Shown: positions 18,526 through 27,896 of the stretch, piece by piece
Position numbering within the stretch: the stretch's first letter is position 1
How the letters are laid out: the number at the start of each line of letters is the position of its first letter
Source of the DNA: Bacillota bacterium
GTDB taxonomy: Bacteria; Bacillota; Clostridia; Christensenellales; DTU072
Length of the DNA stretch: 64,000 bases
NCBI GenBank assembly: GCA_023394875.1
Contig: JAEXAB010000002.1
Location: forward strand, 142,902-206,901
Direction: 5' to 3'
Program-made: the position numbers and the translations under genes
Notes under the pieces: model-generated
What the model saw: only the letters and a program-made list of their open reading frames with translations
The model's database searches: none
Told to the model about the DNA's origin: nothing

Positions 18526-20346
18526 ATGCAAGACGTTGTGTTACAAAAAATTGTTTTCCCAAAAACCGGGATATGCGAATTTGAGAATTTATATTACAGG
18601 AAAATAGGTCTGCCTTCCTCCCGTGATATTTTTAGAAAAGAAATAATCTTCAAGAGACATCAAAGAGTTGCTTTTGATACTTATATCAATTCTTTATCAT
18701 TGCTTAAGTGGACCAGATATACCTATGCCGACAATAATTTCAGTTTGAGAATTACTGTTAAAGGATCTTTTCTTATAAGTCTAGTTCATATGCACGTTAA
18801 ACATGGTCGGATACTAGAATATAAGCCATTATTGCAACAAACAGTGCGTTGTGGGGAAAAAACTACCTATACGTTTCCATATGTTACCGATAACCCTTGG
18901 GGTTGCTTGAGTTTTTGCATCGAGGGTTTAGAGGACGACAGCGTTTTTTATAATGCAGCTTATATCAGCAGAATTGAAGAAAAACCCAGAGAGGTAAAAA
19001 TAGCTATTGGCATATGCACGTTTAAAAGAGAAAAATACGTTCTCAACAATTTAAGAAATTTATGCGACCATATTCTGAATAACGTAGAATCGGAATTACA
19101 CGATAAACTGGAAGTATTTATTTCCGACAACGCCAAAACTCTTTCGGTATCAGAATTTAATAGTGATAAAATTCATTTGTTCCCCAACAAAAATACCGGT
19201 GGGTCTGGCGGCTTTACTCGTTGCATGATAGAAGTCAATAACGCCAACGAAAAAGGCAGTGGTTTTACTCATATTCTTCTTATGGACGACGATATAATTT
19301 TTGATCCAGAAGCGATATTAAGAACGTATAAGATATTAAGTATCTGCAAAGAGCAATATTTAGATTCGTTTGTCGGCGGAGCAATGTTCAGAATAGACAG
19401 ACCAAATATTCAACACGCCAACGGAGAGCATTGGCACGGAAGCCGTTGCGAAAGCTTTGTAGAAACGTATAATAACAACCGCGACATGTTAGATATCATT
19501 AATATTATAGAAAATGAGTTTTTTACCGATTCCAATTATCAGGCTTGGTGGTTCTGTGCCATACCCATGACTATCTGCACAAAAGATAATCTATCCATGC
19601 CGTTTTTTATTAAGTCGGACGATATAGAATATAGCATCAGAAATCTTAGAAATCTTATTTTACTAAACGGCATAAACGTCTGGCATGAATCATTTGAATC
19701 TAAATACTCGGCTCCTAACGAATATTACACAGTCAGAAATTATCTGATATCGGCTTCCATTCATCAGACGAATATAACGAAATACGATATAATCAGATTA
19801 CTAAAGAACTATACTAAACATTACGTTTGTAATTACAAATATTACGAAGTGGAACATTTATGCAACGCCATAAATGATTTTTTGAAGGGCGTTGACTATT
19901 TCAAATCAATAGATATAGATGAAATGCACAAAAAATTGATGCAAAAAGGCTATAAAATGGTAGACAAAGACCAATTGCCTGTTCAATTTTCCGACGATAA
20001 ATACTTTGCCGATATATCCTATGAGCCTCATTGGACAAAATTAAGAAAAAAAATAGCCAAACATTTAGTTAACGGCTTGGTTTTACCTGCCAAAGGTTTT
20101 GCCGTTTTGGGCATGTGGGGCGGCACGTATGCGCAAACCTATCGTAAAAAGTTTATAGTAAGGTATGAAATAAGTACGAAAAAAGGTTTCATTATCGAGC
20201 GTAGTTTTTCAAAATTCATAAAAGTATATTCCTTATTCTTAAAAACGAAAAAGAATATACTAAGAAAATTCGATTCAGGCAAAACAGAGTTTCATGAAAG
20301 AAGAAATGAACTTCACGGAATTGATATCTGGAGCAAAATATTATAA
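18526..20346 (+). CDS. GlfT2-like galactofuranosyltransferase (GT2)
   Basis: 606 residues. A beta-rich N-terminal domain (about 1-155) precedes a GT-A domain that starts IAIGICTFKRE. Also visible are NTGGSGGFTR near 223-232, the metal-binding DDD at 254-256, WWFCAIPM, SDDIEYSIR and the WHESF motif (likely catalytic region). This order matches the GlfT2/galactan synthase family, which polymerises galactofuranose from UDP-Galf. GGAGG is seven bases before the ATG. It follows the exporter ATPase by 16 bases. A paralogue is coded at 23094-24845 beside UDP-galactopyranose mutase, supporting the substrate. Confidence 0.8.
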   Translation: MQDVVLQKIVFPKTGICEFENLYYRKIGLPSSRDIFRKEIIFKRHQRVAFDTYINSLSLLKWTRYTYADNNFSLRITVKGSFLISLVHMHVKHGRILEYKPLLQQTVRCGEKTTYTFPYVTDNPWGCLSFCIEGLEDDSVFYNAAYISRIEEKPREVKIAIGICTFKREKYVLNNLRNLCDHILNNVESELHDKLEVFISDNAKTLSVSEFNSDKIHLFPNKNTGGSGGFTRCMIEVNNANEKGSGFTHILLMDDDIIFDPEAILRTYKILSICKEQYLDSFVGGAMFRIDRPNIQHANGEHWHGSRCESFVETYNNNRDMLDIINIIENEFFTDSNYQAWWFCAIPMTICTKDNLSMPFFIKSDDIEYSIRNLRNLILLNGINVWHESFESKYSAPNEYYTVRNYLISASIHQTNITKYDIIRLLKNYTKHYVCNYKYYEVEHLCNAINDFLKGVDYFKSIDIDEMHKKLMQKGYKMVDKDQLPVQFSDDKYFADISYEPHWTKLRKKIAKHLVNGLVLPAKGFAVLGMWGGTYAQTYRKKFIVRYEISTKKGFIIERSFSKFIKVYSLFLKTKKNILRKFDSGKTEFHERRNELHGIDIWSKIL

Positions 20347-20370
20347 AAAAACGGTGTACGACGTTTTTTT
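20345..20370. terminator. Two-way terminator between convergent operons
   Basis: AAAAAAACG and CGTTTTTTT pair around an eight-base loop, giving a T-run on either strand. It lies between the converging exporter and glycan operons. Confidence 0.5.
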
Positions 20371-23074
20371 ATTTTCTTTTGGGTGTCAGATTTCTGTCAT
20401 GCGTATCAAAATTCACACTGTCCGTTACGAAAGATTTTTGAGTGTCAAAAATAACTATATTCAATCCTCTTTCGTTTATTGAATACTCGGTTTTATTAAT
20501 AACAATACTAGAAAAATTTCCTTGATGCAGAGGTGCGCTTACCATATGCAAGTCGCATTTGCCGATTTTCGCATTGTATTCTACTTTCTTATCATATTCA
20601 CATTTCTCTTCAATAACAACACCATGGCTTATTACTGCCAGATATCCACACCAATGTGCTTTTGTCAAATCAGACTTTAACCCAAGATTGCCTAATAAAT
20701 TATTTAATTCATTATTTATTGACATTCCCGGTGTATCTTTAGCGGAAATAATTATTATTGCATTTTCTTTTATTTCATTAATCTGCGATAAATAAGCGTA
20801 GATATTATTTTCTTTAGCATAATTATAATTCAGATATTTAAACAGTAGGTCAAACTTTTTCTTGATTTCATTATTTTCGTTTTCCAGTCTTTTTATAATC
20901 ATATCATAGGTAGAAAAAGATTTTTTATTGCCACCGTCTATTTTTTCTTTAAGCCATTTTTTACATCTTGTTATTTCATTAGACAAAATTGAATTAACTT
21001 CATCGTAGTTTATATCACCGAGCATTCCTTCAATTTTTGAAACGTCGATATCTTGTTTAATAAGTCTATTTTGCAACCCTATTACTTTTAATAAACTTTC
21101 GAATCTGGCAATACCTCTACCCTCATTGGCTATAGCAATGAAATTTTTCTTGAAAATGATAGAAAAACAAACACCGTGGAATGAATCGGTAATTACGTAA
21201 TCGCTATTCATAATGCAATTCAATCTGTCCTCAATCATGCCTAATTCCAGATCAATATCCCATTTGTTTTTCGCGTTTTGATTATTGTAAAACATCTCCG
21301 AATAGACTTTATACGGTTTATTCTTTATTTTGGAAACAGTCTTTAGAATGTTCGATTTATTCATAGATGGGTCAAGAATATACGCGGCAATATAACCGTC
21401 GCTATATTTATTTTTCGCCTTATTCGCTAACGAAACGTAGATATTTCTGTCGCACAAAAACACCGGATCTAATACGTGTTCTGCATCTATCCCGAACTGA
21501 CTTTTTGCCAATGCTACTCCGCTTATTTCTCTGACCGAAAAAGCGTCGAATTTTTTCATAAAATATGACATTTCCGCTCTTTCAACCTCATCACCGGTAA
21601 ACTCATCATGCCCAAATGAAGCAGCGTAAGCAATCTTTTGCTTATTGTCACTGACCCAATCCAACGTGATGTACTGAGCAAAATTGTTATATAGATTATG
21701 ATGAAATAACTGGTCTGAACCTACTAAAAAAGTACTTACAGTATCATTTAACCGGCGCATTTCATCTTTATTTTCGAAATAATCAATCAACTCGTCATTG
21801 TCAAAAGGCGATTCGTAATAAATTTTATCAAGCGGTGCAGGAGGGTGCTTACTGTTTTTGGGTCTTTCAATCAATAAGCAACTGTATCCCAACTCTTTTA
21901 TAGTATTGTAAAGAGCAACGTACGTAAGAGAACCACCAAAGTTTTCTACCGTCGGAATTCCAACAATACCCACTTCATACATGCCTTTTTCTGCCAAAAT
22001 TACAGATTCTGAAAATGATTTTTTCTTGAGATAATTATAAAATAGTTTCTTATTTTTATGATGAGGATAATATTCCATAATACGATTCTTTATAGAATTT
22101 GGATCTATATTCATTTTCTCATAGAAATGTATTTTATCTTTTAATCTTTCGAAAAATGCTTTTCCTTTATTGTTGTTGACAAAAACGAGCGACGTGCCCT
22201 TTCTATCATTTTCTATATATTGTTGAATACCCCAAAAATCTCCTATGCTTATTTCTCCAATTCTTGGGAATTTTGAAAACTTACATTTTTCGCAACAGTC
22301 CCGAATAATCAGATTATCTTGAAAACCAATCTGAAATTCGTCGTTGTTTCTCCATGTGTTGACATATGGCATAGCTGTTTTGTAGATAATATTAGTTACG
22401 TCTGCTCTCCAACCAAATTCTTTGTTTCTGAATTTAACGTCTTTTATTTTATCAACGGCTTTATCCTTAAGAAAAGAAGACAAATGGATCTGTGAAGGAA
22501 CTCCATGGCACAATAAATCTATAGTAATAAGATTGTCATAGTCTGCTTTCAGATAGTTCTTTAATCCTGCGACCTGACAAGGACATCCGGTAAACAGAAC
22601 TACCTTATTATCATCAAGATCATTTTTTATTTCACGATAAATTACGTTTACTTCGCTTTGAACGTATTTGGAGCCTTGGCATTTTTTAAGATCTGCTTCC
22701 GAATAAACTCTGATAAATTTTGCAACCATATTTTCATCAAAAGCTACTCCGTAAACAATTCCCTTTTTTTCTAATATGTAATTTGCGGCGATTGTAAACA
22801 TTCCACCGCTCGAACTGTTCACTCTTATTGCATCATTAGCTTGTACAGCATACGTTTCCGGTAAAACGTTGTTATTTACAATATAATGATTGACCGGGCA
22901 TACGTTTTGGCAGTGATGACAATTAATACATAAATCATTGTTAATTTCAGGATATAAAAATGTATGATAGCCTTCTTTCATTTTAATTGCGTTAGTTGGG
23001 CAAATATTCATACATGCACCGCAACCGGCACATTTATTAAAAAAATCATCCTTAATTATTTTTATTTTACTCAT
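20369..23074 (-). CDS. Ferredoxin-FrhB-like / polysaccharide pyruvyl transferase / ILEI-like fusion
   Basis: 901 residues with three parts. Residues 1-60 hold two 4Fe-4S motifs (Cys 15, 18, 21, 25 and 49, 52, 55, 59), followed to about 350 by an FrhB-like F420 hydrogenase beta-subunit region with FTGCPCQVAGLK and LCHGVPS. From about 362 to 700 is a pyruvyl-transferase domain with GNFGG-type VENFGGSL, FLVGSDQLF and ITDSFHG. The last 200 residues include ISAKDTPGM and GLNIVIFDT, resembling ILEI/FAM3 stem domains that bind glycans. It is last in the glycan operon and probably adds a pyruvyl ketal or related redox-linked modification. GAGGT precedes the ATG. Confidence 0.75.
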   Translation of the reverse strand: MSKIKIIKDDFFNKCAGCGACMNICPTNAIKMKEGYHTFLYPEINNDLCINCHHCQNVCPVNHYIVNNNVLPETYAVQANDAIRVNSSSGGMFTIAANYILEKKGIVYGVAFDENMVAKFIRVYSEADLKKCQGSKYVQSEVNVIYREIKNDLDDNKVVLFTGCPCQVAGLKNYLKADYDNLITIDLLCHGVPSQIHLSSFLKDKAVDKIKDVKFRNKEFGWRADVTNIIYKTAMPYVNTWRNNDEFQIGFQDNLIIRDCCEKCKFSKFPRIGEISIGDFWGIQQYIENDRKGTSLVFVNNNKGKAFFERLKDKIHFYEKMNIDPNSIKNRIMEYYPHHKNKKLFYNYLKKKSFSESVILAEKGMYEVGIVGIPTVENFGGSLTYVALYNTIKELGYSCLLIERPKNSKHPPAPLDKIYYESPFDNDELIDYFENKDEMRRLNDTVSTFLVGSDQLFHHNLYNNFAQYITLDWVSDNKQKIAYAASFGHDEFTGDEVERAEMSYFMKKFDAFSVREISGVALAKSQFGIDAEHVLDPVFLCDRNIYVSLANKAKNKYSDGYIAAYILDPSMNKSNILKTVSKIKNKPYKVYSEMFYNNQNAKNKWDIDLELGMIEDRLNCIMNSDYVITDSFHGVCFSIIFKKNFIAIANEGRGIARFESLLKVIGLQNRLIKQDIDVSKIEGMLGDINYDEVNSILSNEITRCKKWLKEKIDGGNKKSFSTYDMIIKRLENENNEIKKKFDLLFKYLNYNYAKENNIYAYLSQINEIKENAIIIISAKDTPGMSINNELNNLLGNLGLKSDLTKAHWCGYLAVISHGVVIEEKCEYDKKVEYNAKIGKCDLHMVSAPLHQGNFSSIVINKTEYSINERGLNIVIFDTQKSFVTDSVNFDTHDRNLTPKRK

Positions 23075-23093
23075 TAATTTTACCTCTATACAA

Positions 23094-24845
23094 TTATTTC
23101 GAGTTATTTATTTTTTGATACTTCTTTGCTATTCTACCATATAAAAATAGCATTTTAATAGCGATAACAAAAATTTTTTTCACCGATATTATTATTTCTG
23201 AAAATTTCTGTATTGTCACAAACCCTTTGCCTAACTCTACGTTGTATTGGATTGTGGTTTTGGATTTGTAGAAGTCTCTGGGCTTAGATAAGAACATATC
23301 GATTACTCTGCCGCATTTGACTTCGTCCATGTTGTAAAAACAAGTGGGTATCAGGTAGCCGTTTAGTGTGAGGACTTGTTTAATAAAGCTCCATTTGGTT
23401 TTTTTTGCGCGGTAGACGTCTTCGCCTATTTGGTAGCCTTTTTCTATCAATTGTTCTTGAGTATATTGTTTGGGAAGCTTGGCGCGGATTTGGTTGTGGA
23501 GCTGTTCTCCGTCGATAGATAAAAAGTAGTCGGGACCTTTCAAAAAGTCATTATAGGCTTGAAAAAGTAAGTCAACGGCGTAGTATCTTTGATAGACAAG
23601 CTGCTTGCCTACTGCCCTAATCAATTTTTTTAGGTGGAAAGCAGCCCCTAAATCGGGGCGGTATATTGCGTTTATTATCATTTCGTTGCGTTTGATATAA
23701 TACTCCAATTCCCCCGAATACTTCTTGTCAAAACCTTCATGCCATACGCCAAGACCGTTAATAGTCATAATGGCGTTGCCGCAGCGTAAGCCGTATTCTA
23801 TATCGTCGCCTTTGATAAACATAGGCAGGGGCAAACCGTGTTTTTCCACAACGGATATCGGCATACACATAAACCACCAAGCGTTATAATCAACGGGCGC
23901 GTCACGTTCGGAGAGCAACAAAGAGTTAATGCAGCGCATATCATAGCCTTTGTTGTTTGGCACAATGGTAGTCCCTCCCCAGGTAGAGCCGTTTTCGTAC
24001 TGAATATACGGCTTATCTAGGATAAGCATAGTACCGCCTACCGAAAAATTTTCTATATCTTTGGCAAAATTTAGTATGCCAATAAGCTTGTCAAAAACCT
24101 CGCCGTCAAAAACTATATCGTCGTCCATCAAAAGAACGTGGCTAAACTCGTCCTTCCTTTTGTTAACTTCCACCATTCCTCTGGTAAAACCGCCCGAACC
24201 GCCCAAATTCTTATTGGGATAGACCTTACCGACAGGCAAATCCTCACTTTTTATAGTCTGACCATTGTCGATTAAAAACACTTCTAAAGCTTTTTCCAAT
24301 TCCGCATTGCTCTCAAGGTGTTTTTTAAGGCGCCGCAAATTACTCAGAACGTATTCTTCCCGCTTATAAGTACAAATCACTATACCAAGTTTAATTTTAT
24401 TTATGGGCTCGTTTTCGACTAAATAACTGCCCCCGAAAAATTCGCAGGTAGCCGTAGCCGTAATTTCCGCATAGATATACCCCTCGCCGTCAAAAGCATT
24501 AAGGTCAACCGGTATTTTTGCCACCCCTCTATTGTTCATAGCAAAGGGAAGTTCGGCTAATTTTGTGTCTTCGCTTTTTCCGCTTATAAGAGTTGCTTTT
24601 CTTATGGTAATAACCCCCTCGCCTAGAAGTTCCAAAGCGATGGTTATTTTATCTATGGTAGTAAATTTTTTGTATTTGGAATACGAAAAACAATTAAAAT
24701 AGGTGTTTAAGCTGATTGTGGAATTTGGTTCAAGAATAACGGAGGTCTTGTTAAAAACCGCTTTTCCTTTGCTCCTGAAATATAATTCCCCTTCCTCTCT
24801 TAGTCCCAGAAAAGGAAGTTTTATCCTAAACAGTTTTTCAGCCAT
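23094..24845 (-). CDS. GlfT2-like galactofuranosyltransferase, second paralogue (GT2)
   Basis: 583 residues with the same plan as the protein at 18526-20346. A beta-rich N-terminal domain (about 1-148) is followed by a GT-A domain with IVICTYKREEYVLSNLR, NLGGSGGFTRGM, DDD at 241-243, WWFMCMPI, GDDIEYGLR and WHEGF. It should transfer galactofuranose from UDP-Galf to a growing chain. Having two enzymes suggests division of work, such as priming and extension or two linkages. It overlaps the mutase gene by four to eight bases, which fits the direct precursor supply. Confidence 0.82.
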   Translation of the reverse strand: MAEKLFRIKLPFLGLREEGELYFRSKGKAVFNKTSVILEPNSTISLNTYFNCFSYSKYKKFTTIDKITIALELLGEGVITIRKATLISGKSEDTKLAELPFAMNNRGVAKIPVDLNAFDGEGYIYAEITATATCEFFGGSYLVENEPINKIKLGIVICTYKREEYVLSNLRRLKKHLESNAELEKALEVFLIDNGQTIKSEDLPVGKVYPNKNLGGSGGFTRGMVEVNKRKDEFSHVLLMDDDIVFDGEVFDKLIGILNFAKDIENFSVGGTMLILDKPYIQYENGSTWGGTTIVPNNKGYDMRCINSLLLSERDAPVDYNAWWFMCMPISVVEKHGLPLPMFIKGDDIEYGLRCGNAIMTINGLGVWHEGFDKKYSGELEYYIKRNEMIINAIYRPDLGAAFHLKKLIRAVGKQLVYQRYYAVDLLFQAYNDFLKGPDYFLSIDGEQLHNQIRAKLPKQYTQEQLIEKGYQIGEDVYRAKKTKWSFIKQVLTLNGYLIPTCFYNMDEVKCGRVIDMFLSKPRDFYKSKTTIQYNVELGKGFVTIQKFSEIIISVKKIFVIAIKMLFLYGRIAKKYQKINNSK

Positions 24846-25941
24846 TTAGCTCCTTATCGGCAATATTAAGCGCCGATTCTATAACTTTATCCATATCAAA
24901 ATAGGCGTATTGCCCCAGTCTGCCCCCGAAGATTACTCCCCTTTCGGCTTGGGCTTTCTCCTTGTATTTTTCATACAAAGTGTTGTTCCTTTCGTTGTTA
25001 ATGGGATAATACGGCTCCATTCCCGATTTCCACTCAGCAGGATACTCCTTGCTTATTATAGTCGTAGGCTGCTTCCCGAAAGCGAAATGCTTGTGTTCGA
25101 TTATCCTCGTAAACGGAACTTCCCTTTCGGTATAGTTCATTACCGCCACCCCTTGATAGTTATCAAGCTTTATTTCTTCGGTTTCAAAGCGTACAGAACG
25201 GTATTCCAGTTCTCCGAAACAATAGTCAAAATATCTGTCTATCATACCGGTAAACACCGTTTTTGGGGCTATATCTTTATTTTCTTTGATAAAATCAAAA
25301 TAATCGGTGTTTGTAATAACGGTTATTCCTTCTATCATTTTTTCCACCATTGCGGTGTAGCCGTCAATGGGTATACCTTGGTACGGGTCGTCAAAATAGT
25401 TGTTGTCATAAATAAACCTCAGCGGCAATCTTTTTATAATAAATGGCGGCAATTCTGTGCAGTCTCTGCCCCATTGCTTTTCGGTGTAGCCCTTAATAAG
25501 CTTTTCATAAACGTCTTTACCTACCAGCTTCAACGCCTGCTCTTCCAAGTTTTTCGGCTCCTCAATATTGAGGTCTTTTATCTGACGGGCAATTTCTTCT
25601 TTCGCTTGAGCCGGCGTTACCACCCCCCACAGCTTATTGAAGGTGTTCATATTAAACGGTAGGTTGTATATCTCCCCTTTGTAGTTTGCCACAGGGCTGT
25701 TGATATAATTATTAAAAGCGGCAAAGTTGTTTACAAAATCCCAAACTTTTTTGTTCCTGGTGTGGAAAATATGGGCGCCGTAGCGGTGAACGAAAATTCC
25801 GTTGACGTTTTCGGTAAAAATATTACCGCCGATATGCCCGCGCTTTTCGATAATAAGGACTTTTTTGCCCGCTTTTTTCGCCTGATGAGCAAAAACCGCC
25901 CCGAAAAGTCCGCAGCCTACCACCAAATAATCGTATTTCAT
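24838..25941 (-). CDS. glf: UDP-galactopyranose mutase
   Basis: 367 residues from MKYDYLVVGCGLFGA. The FAD-binding GCGLFG motif is at 9-14, the IEKRGHIGGN motif follows, and RYGAHIFHT, LPFNMNTF and EKQWGRD are conserved mutase signatures. It converts UDP-galactopyranose to UDP-galactofuranose with reduced FAD. The start at 25941 has GGAG six bases upstream and forms an ATGA overlap with the preceding gene; the apparent start four codons earlier is rejected. It sits between a GT2 and a GlfT2-like gene, showing that the glycan made here contains Galf. Confidence 0.95.
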   Translation of the reverse strand: MKYDYLVVGCGLFGAVFAHQAKKAGKKVLIIEKRGHIGGNIFTENVNGIFVHRYGAHIFHTRNKKVWDFVNNFAAFNNYINSPVANYKGEIYNLPFNMNTFNKLWGVVTPAQAKEEIARQIKDLNIEEPKNLEEQALKLVGKDVYEKLIKGYTEKQWGRDCTELPPFIIKRLPLRFIYDNNYFDDPYQGIPIDGYTAMVEKMIEGITVITNTDYFDFIKENKDIAPKTVFTGMIDRYFDYCFGELEYRSVRFETEEIKLDNYQGVAVMNYTEREVPFTRIIEHKHFAFGKQPTTIISKEYPAEWKSGMEPYYPINNERNNTLYEKYKEKAQAERGVIFGGRLGQYAYFDMDKVIESALNIADKELNG

Positions 25942-26735
25942 TTTTCTCTCCATTTTTTGTTGTGCATTCTATTATAAAGTTTTGAGGGCAAAAGCGCCAG
26001 CAAAAGAGGCTTAAAACAATATAAATAATCTTTTATATTCCCTCTCAACGCCTTAGTACCTCTCATTCTTACCAAAAACTCATTTCTACGGGTAGTAAAA
26101 GTATGCCTGTATGCCGAATCTGTTTTTTCGCAATAATCCATCAATATTTCTTGAACGTTACCGCCGATATAACCCTTTGCATACAGCTTAAAGTACAAAT
26201 CATAGTCCTCACAGCGAAAGCAATTTTTGTCTTCGTTATAACCGTTTATTGTCAGCAACGCCTCTTTCTTAATAAGAAGACAAGGATGTATAAAAGGATT
26301 GTATTTTATTAAGGTTTTTTTATCGACCGTTTCGGGAAAAGTCCTTGTTCCCCAAGATACGTTATTTTCATCAATTAAATTTACCCAAGCCGATACAAAA
26401 CTTAGTTCCTTATGATTATTAAGGTAATCTAGCTCAATTTTCAGCCTATTAGGATAAGAAATATCGTCGGCGTCCATTCTTGCTATATATTCACCTTTGC
26501 TATTATTTATCGCCACGTTAAGCGCGTTGGCAAGTCCGTAATTTTTGTCCGATTTTATTACGATAAGTCTATTGTCTTGTGTGGCAAGCTGTTGCAAAAT
26601 CGGGTAAGTGTTATCCGTTGAGCCGTCGTCGACTACAACAAACTCCAAATCCTTATATTCCCCCTCTAAGATAGAAAGAACCGCCCTACGAACGGTTTTT
26701 TCTCCATTATATACCCCCATAACTACCGATATCAT
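25938..26735 (-). CDS. Family 2 glycosyltransferase
   Basis: 265 residues. The GT-A start ISVVMGVYNGEKTVRRAV, VVDDGSTDNT, ARMDADD (metal site) and ED-YDLYFKL are standard GT2 features. It transfers one sugar during repeat-unit assembly on the cytoplasmic face. The donor cannot be inferred. It overlaps both neighbours by four bases, so it is tightly coupled in the five-gene glycan operon running from 27835 to 20369. Confidence 0.88.
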   Translation of the reverse strand: MISVVMGVYNGEKTVRRAVLSILEGEYKDLEFVVVDDGSTDNTYPILQQLATQDNRLIVIKSDKNYGLANALNVAINNSKGEYIARMDADDISYPNRLKIELDYLNNHKELSFVSAWVNLIDENNVSWGTRTFPETVDKKTLIKYNPFIHPCLLIKKEALLTINGYNEDKNCFRCEDYDLYFKLYAKGYIGGNVQEILMDYCEKTDSAYRHTFTTRRNEFLVRMRGTKALRGNIKDYLYCFKPLLLALLPSKLYNRMHNKKWREK

Positions 26736-27835
26736 TCTTCCTCCAACCCTAGATAAAACTGTCCTAGCTTGACGCTTTCGGTAGTGATTTCGTAGCCTGC
26801 TTCAATGATTTGTTCGGTGGCGTCGTAACGGTAACTGCTATTGAGCATACTGAGCATCTTATTTGCCCAAACTTTGCTGTCGTTTATGGGCAAAAACTCG
26901 CATTTGCCGCCCAACTCCACCTCTTCGGTTATTTCCGAAGACAGTAAACACGGCACGCCCACTGCTTGGGCTTCCACTGCCACCAGCGGCAAGCCCTCAA
27001 AGCGTGAAGTCAACACAAACAAGTCAAAAATCTTATAATAGTCCTCAACTTTAATAGTTTCGGGCAATATATGCACTCTTTGCTGTAAATTTAGTTTCTC
27101 TATTTTATTTAGCAGCTTTTCTTTTTCCTTGCCGTCGCCCACGATTACCAAATCAACGTTGTCGGCTTTTTTAGCAAGCTGGTAAAAAGCCTCAATAAGA
27201 AAGCCGTAATTTTTCTGAAAAACCAACCGCCCTATGGAGCCGATTATTTTTCTGTCCCCAAAGTTATATTTTTTTGCCAATTCTTCGTCCTTTTGTTCCA
27301 TAAACGAAAATCTATTCAAATCAATAGCGTTATGTAGCAAAAATGCATCGTAGCTGTATTTTTCTCCGTAAAGCCAACCGCTGGAATACAGACTGCAGCC
27401 CGCCATAACCGATGCCGATGCTCTAGACAGCCTTTTTAGGACATTCTTAACAATCCAAAATTTTTCCTTAATATGCGTGGTGGAGTGTGCGTGGCAGATA
27501 CGGTGTTTTATTCCTCTGGATTTTGCCGCCATTAGGGGAACAAACGACAAACTGGTCATATGTGCATGCACGGCGTAATACTCTTCCTGTCCGAAATATT
27601 TGCGCAAATCGGCATACGCCTTAACAAAATTGTGCATATCGGCGAAGTAAAATACCCTACCGCCTAAACTTCTTATTTCCTCATCAAAAGGCGATTCTCC
27701 GTAGGTATAAAAATCAAATTGAAATTTGGTTCTGTCTATATGACGGTAAAAATTCAGCACACAAGAAATGACTCCGCCTGATTTCGCGTTGCCGATAACT
27801 TGCGCTATTCTCAAAGTTTCGCTCTCCGTTTTCAT
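26732..27835 (-). CDS. Family 4 glycosyltransferase
   Basis: 367 residues with the GT-B fold: an N-terminal half with IAQVIGNAKSGGVISCVLNF and a C-terminal half with IGSIGRLVFQKNYGFLIEA, LVIVGDGKEKEKL and the E-x7-E region SRFEGLPLVAVEAQAVG. These are clear GT4 features, close to EpsF/CapM-type enzymes. First gene of the glycan operon. The start lies 14 bases after a TATAAT and has no ribosome site, so its leader would be only about seven bases. Confidence 0.88.
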   Translation of the reverse strand: MKTESETLRIAQVIGNAKSGGVISCVLNFYRHIDRTKFQFDFYTYGESPFDEEIRSLGGRVFYFADMHNFVKAYADLRKYFGQEEYYAVHAHMTSLSFVPLMAAKSRGIKHRICHAHSTTHIKEKFWIVKNVLKRLSRASASVMAGCSLYSSGWLYGEKYSYDAFLLHNAIDLNRFSFMEQKDEELAKKYNFGDRKIIGSIGRLVFQKNYGFLIEAFYQLAKKADNVDLVIVGDGKEKEKLLNKIEKLNLQQRVHILPETIKVEDYYKIFDLFVLTSRFEGLPLVAVEAQAVGVPCLLSSEITEEVELGGKCEFLPINDSKVWANKMLSMLNSSYRYDATEQIIEAGYEITTESVKLGQFYLGLEEE

Positions 27836-27896
27836 AAATTGTTATTTTTATTATAATAAATTAAAAAGAAAATGTAAAGTAAAGTTGTATTTGCTT

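Noticed and set aside
24910..25662. Long plus-strand frame of about 250 codons
   Set aside because: It is antisense to glf, whose motifs are unambiguous; composition is shadow-like.
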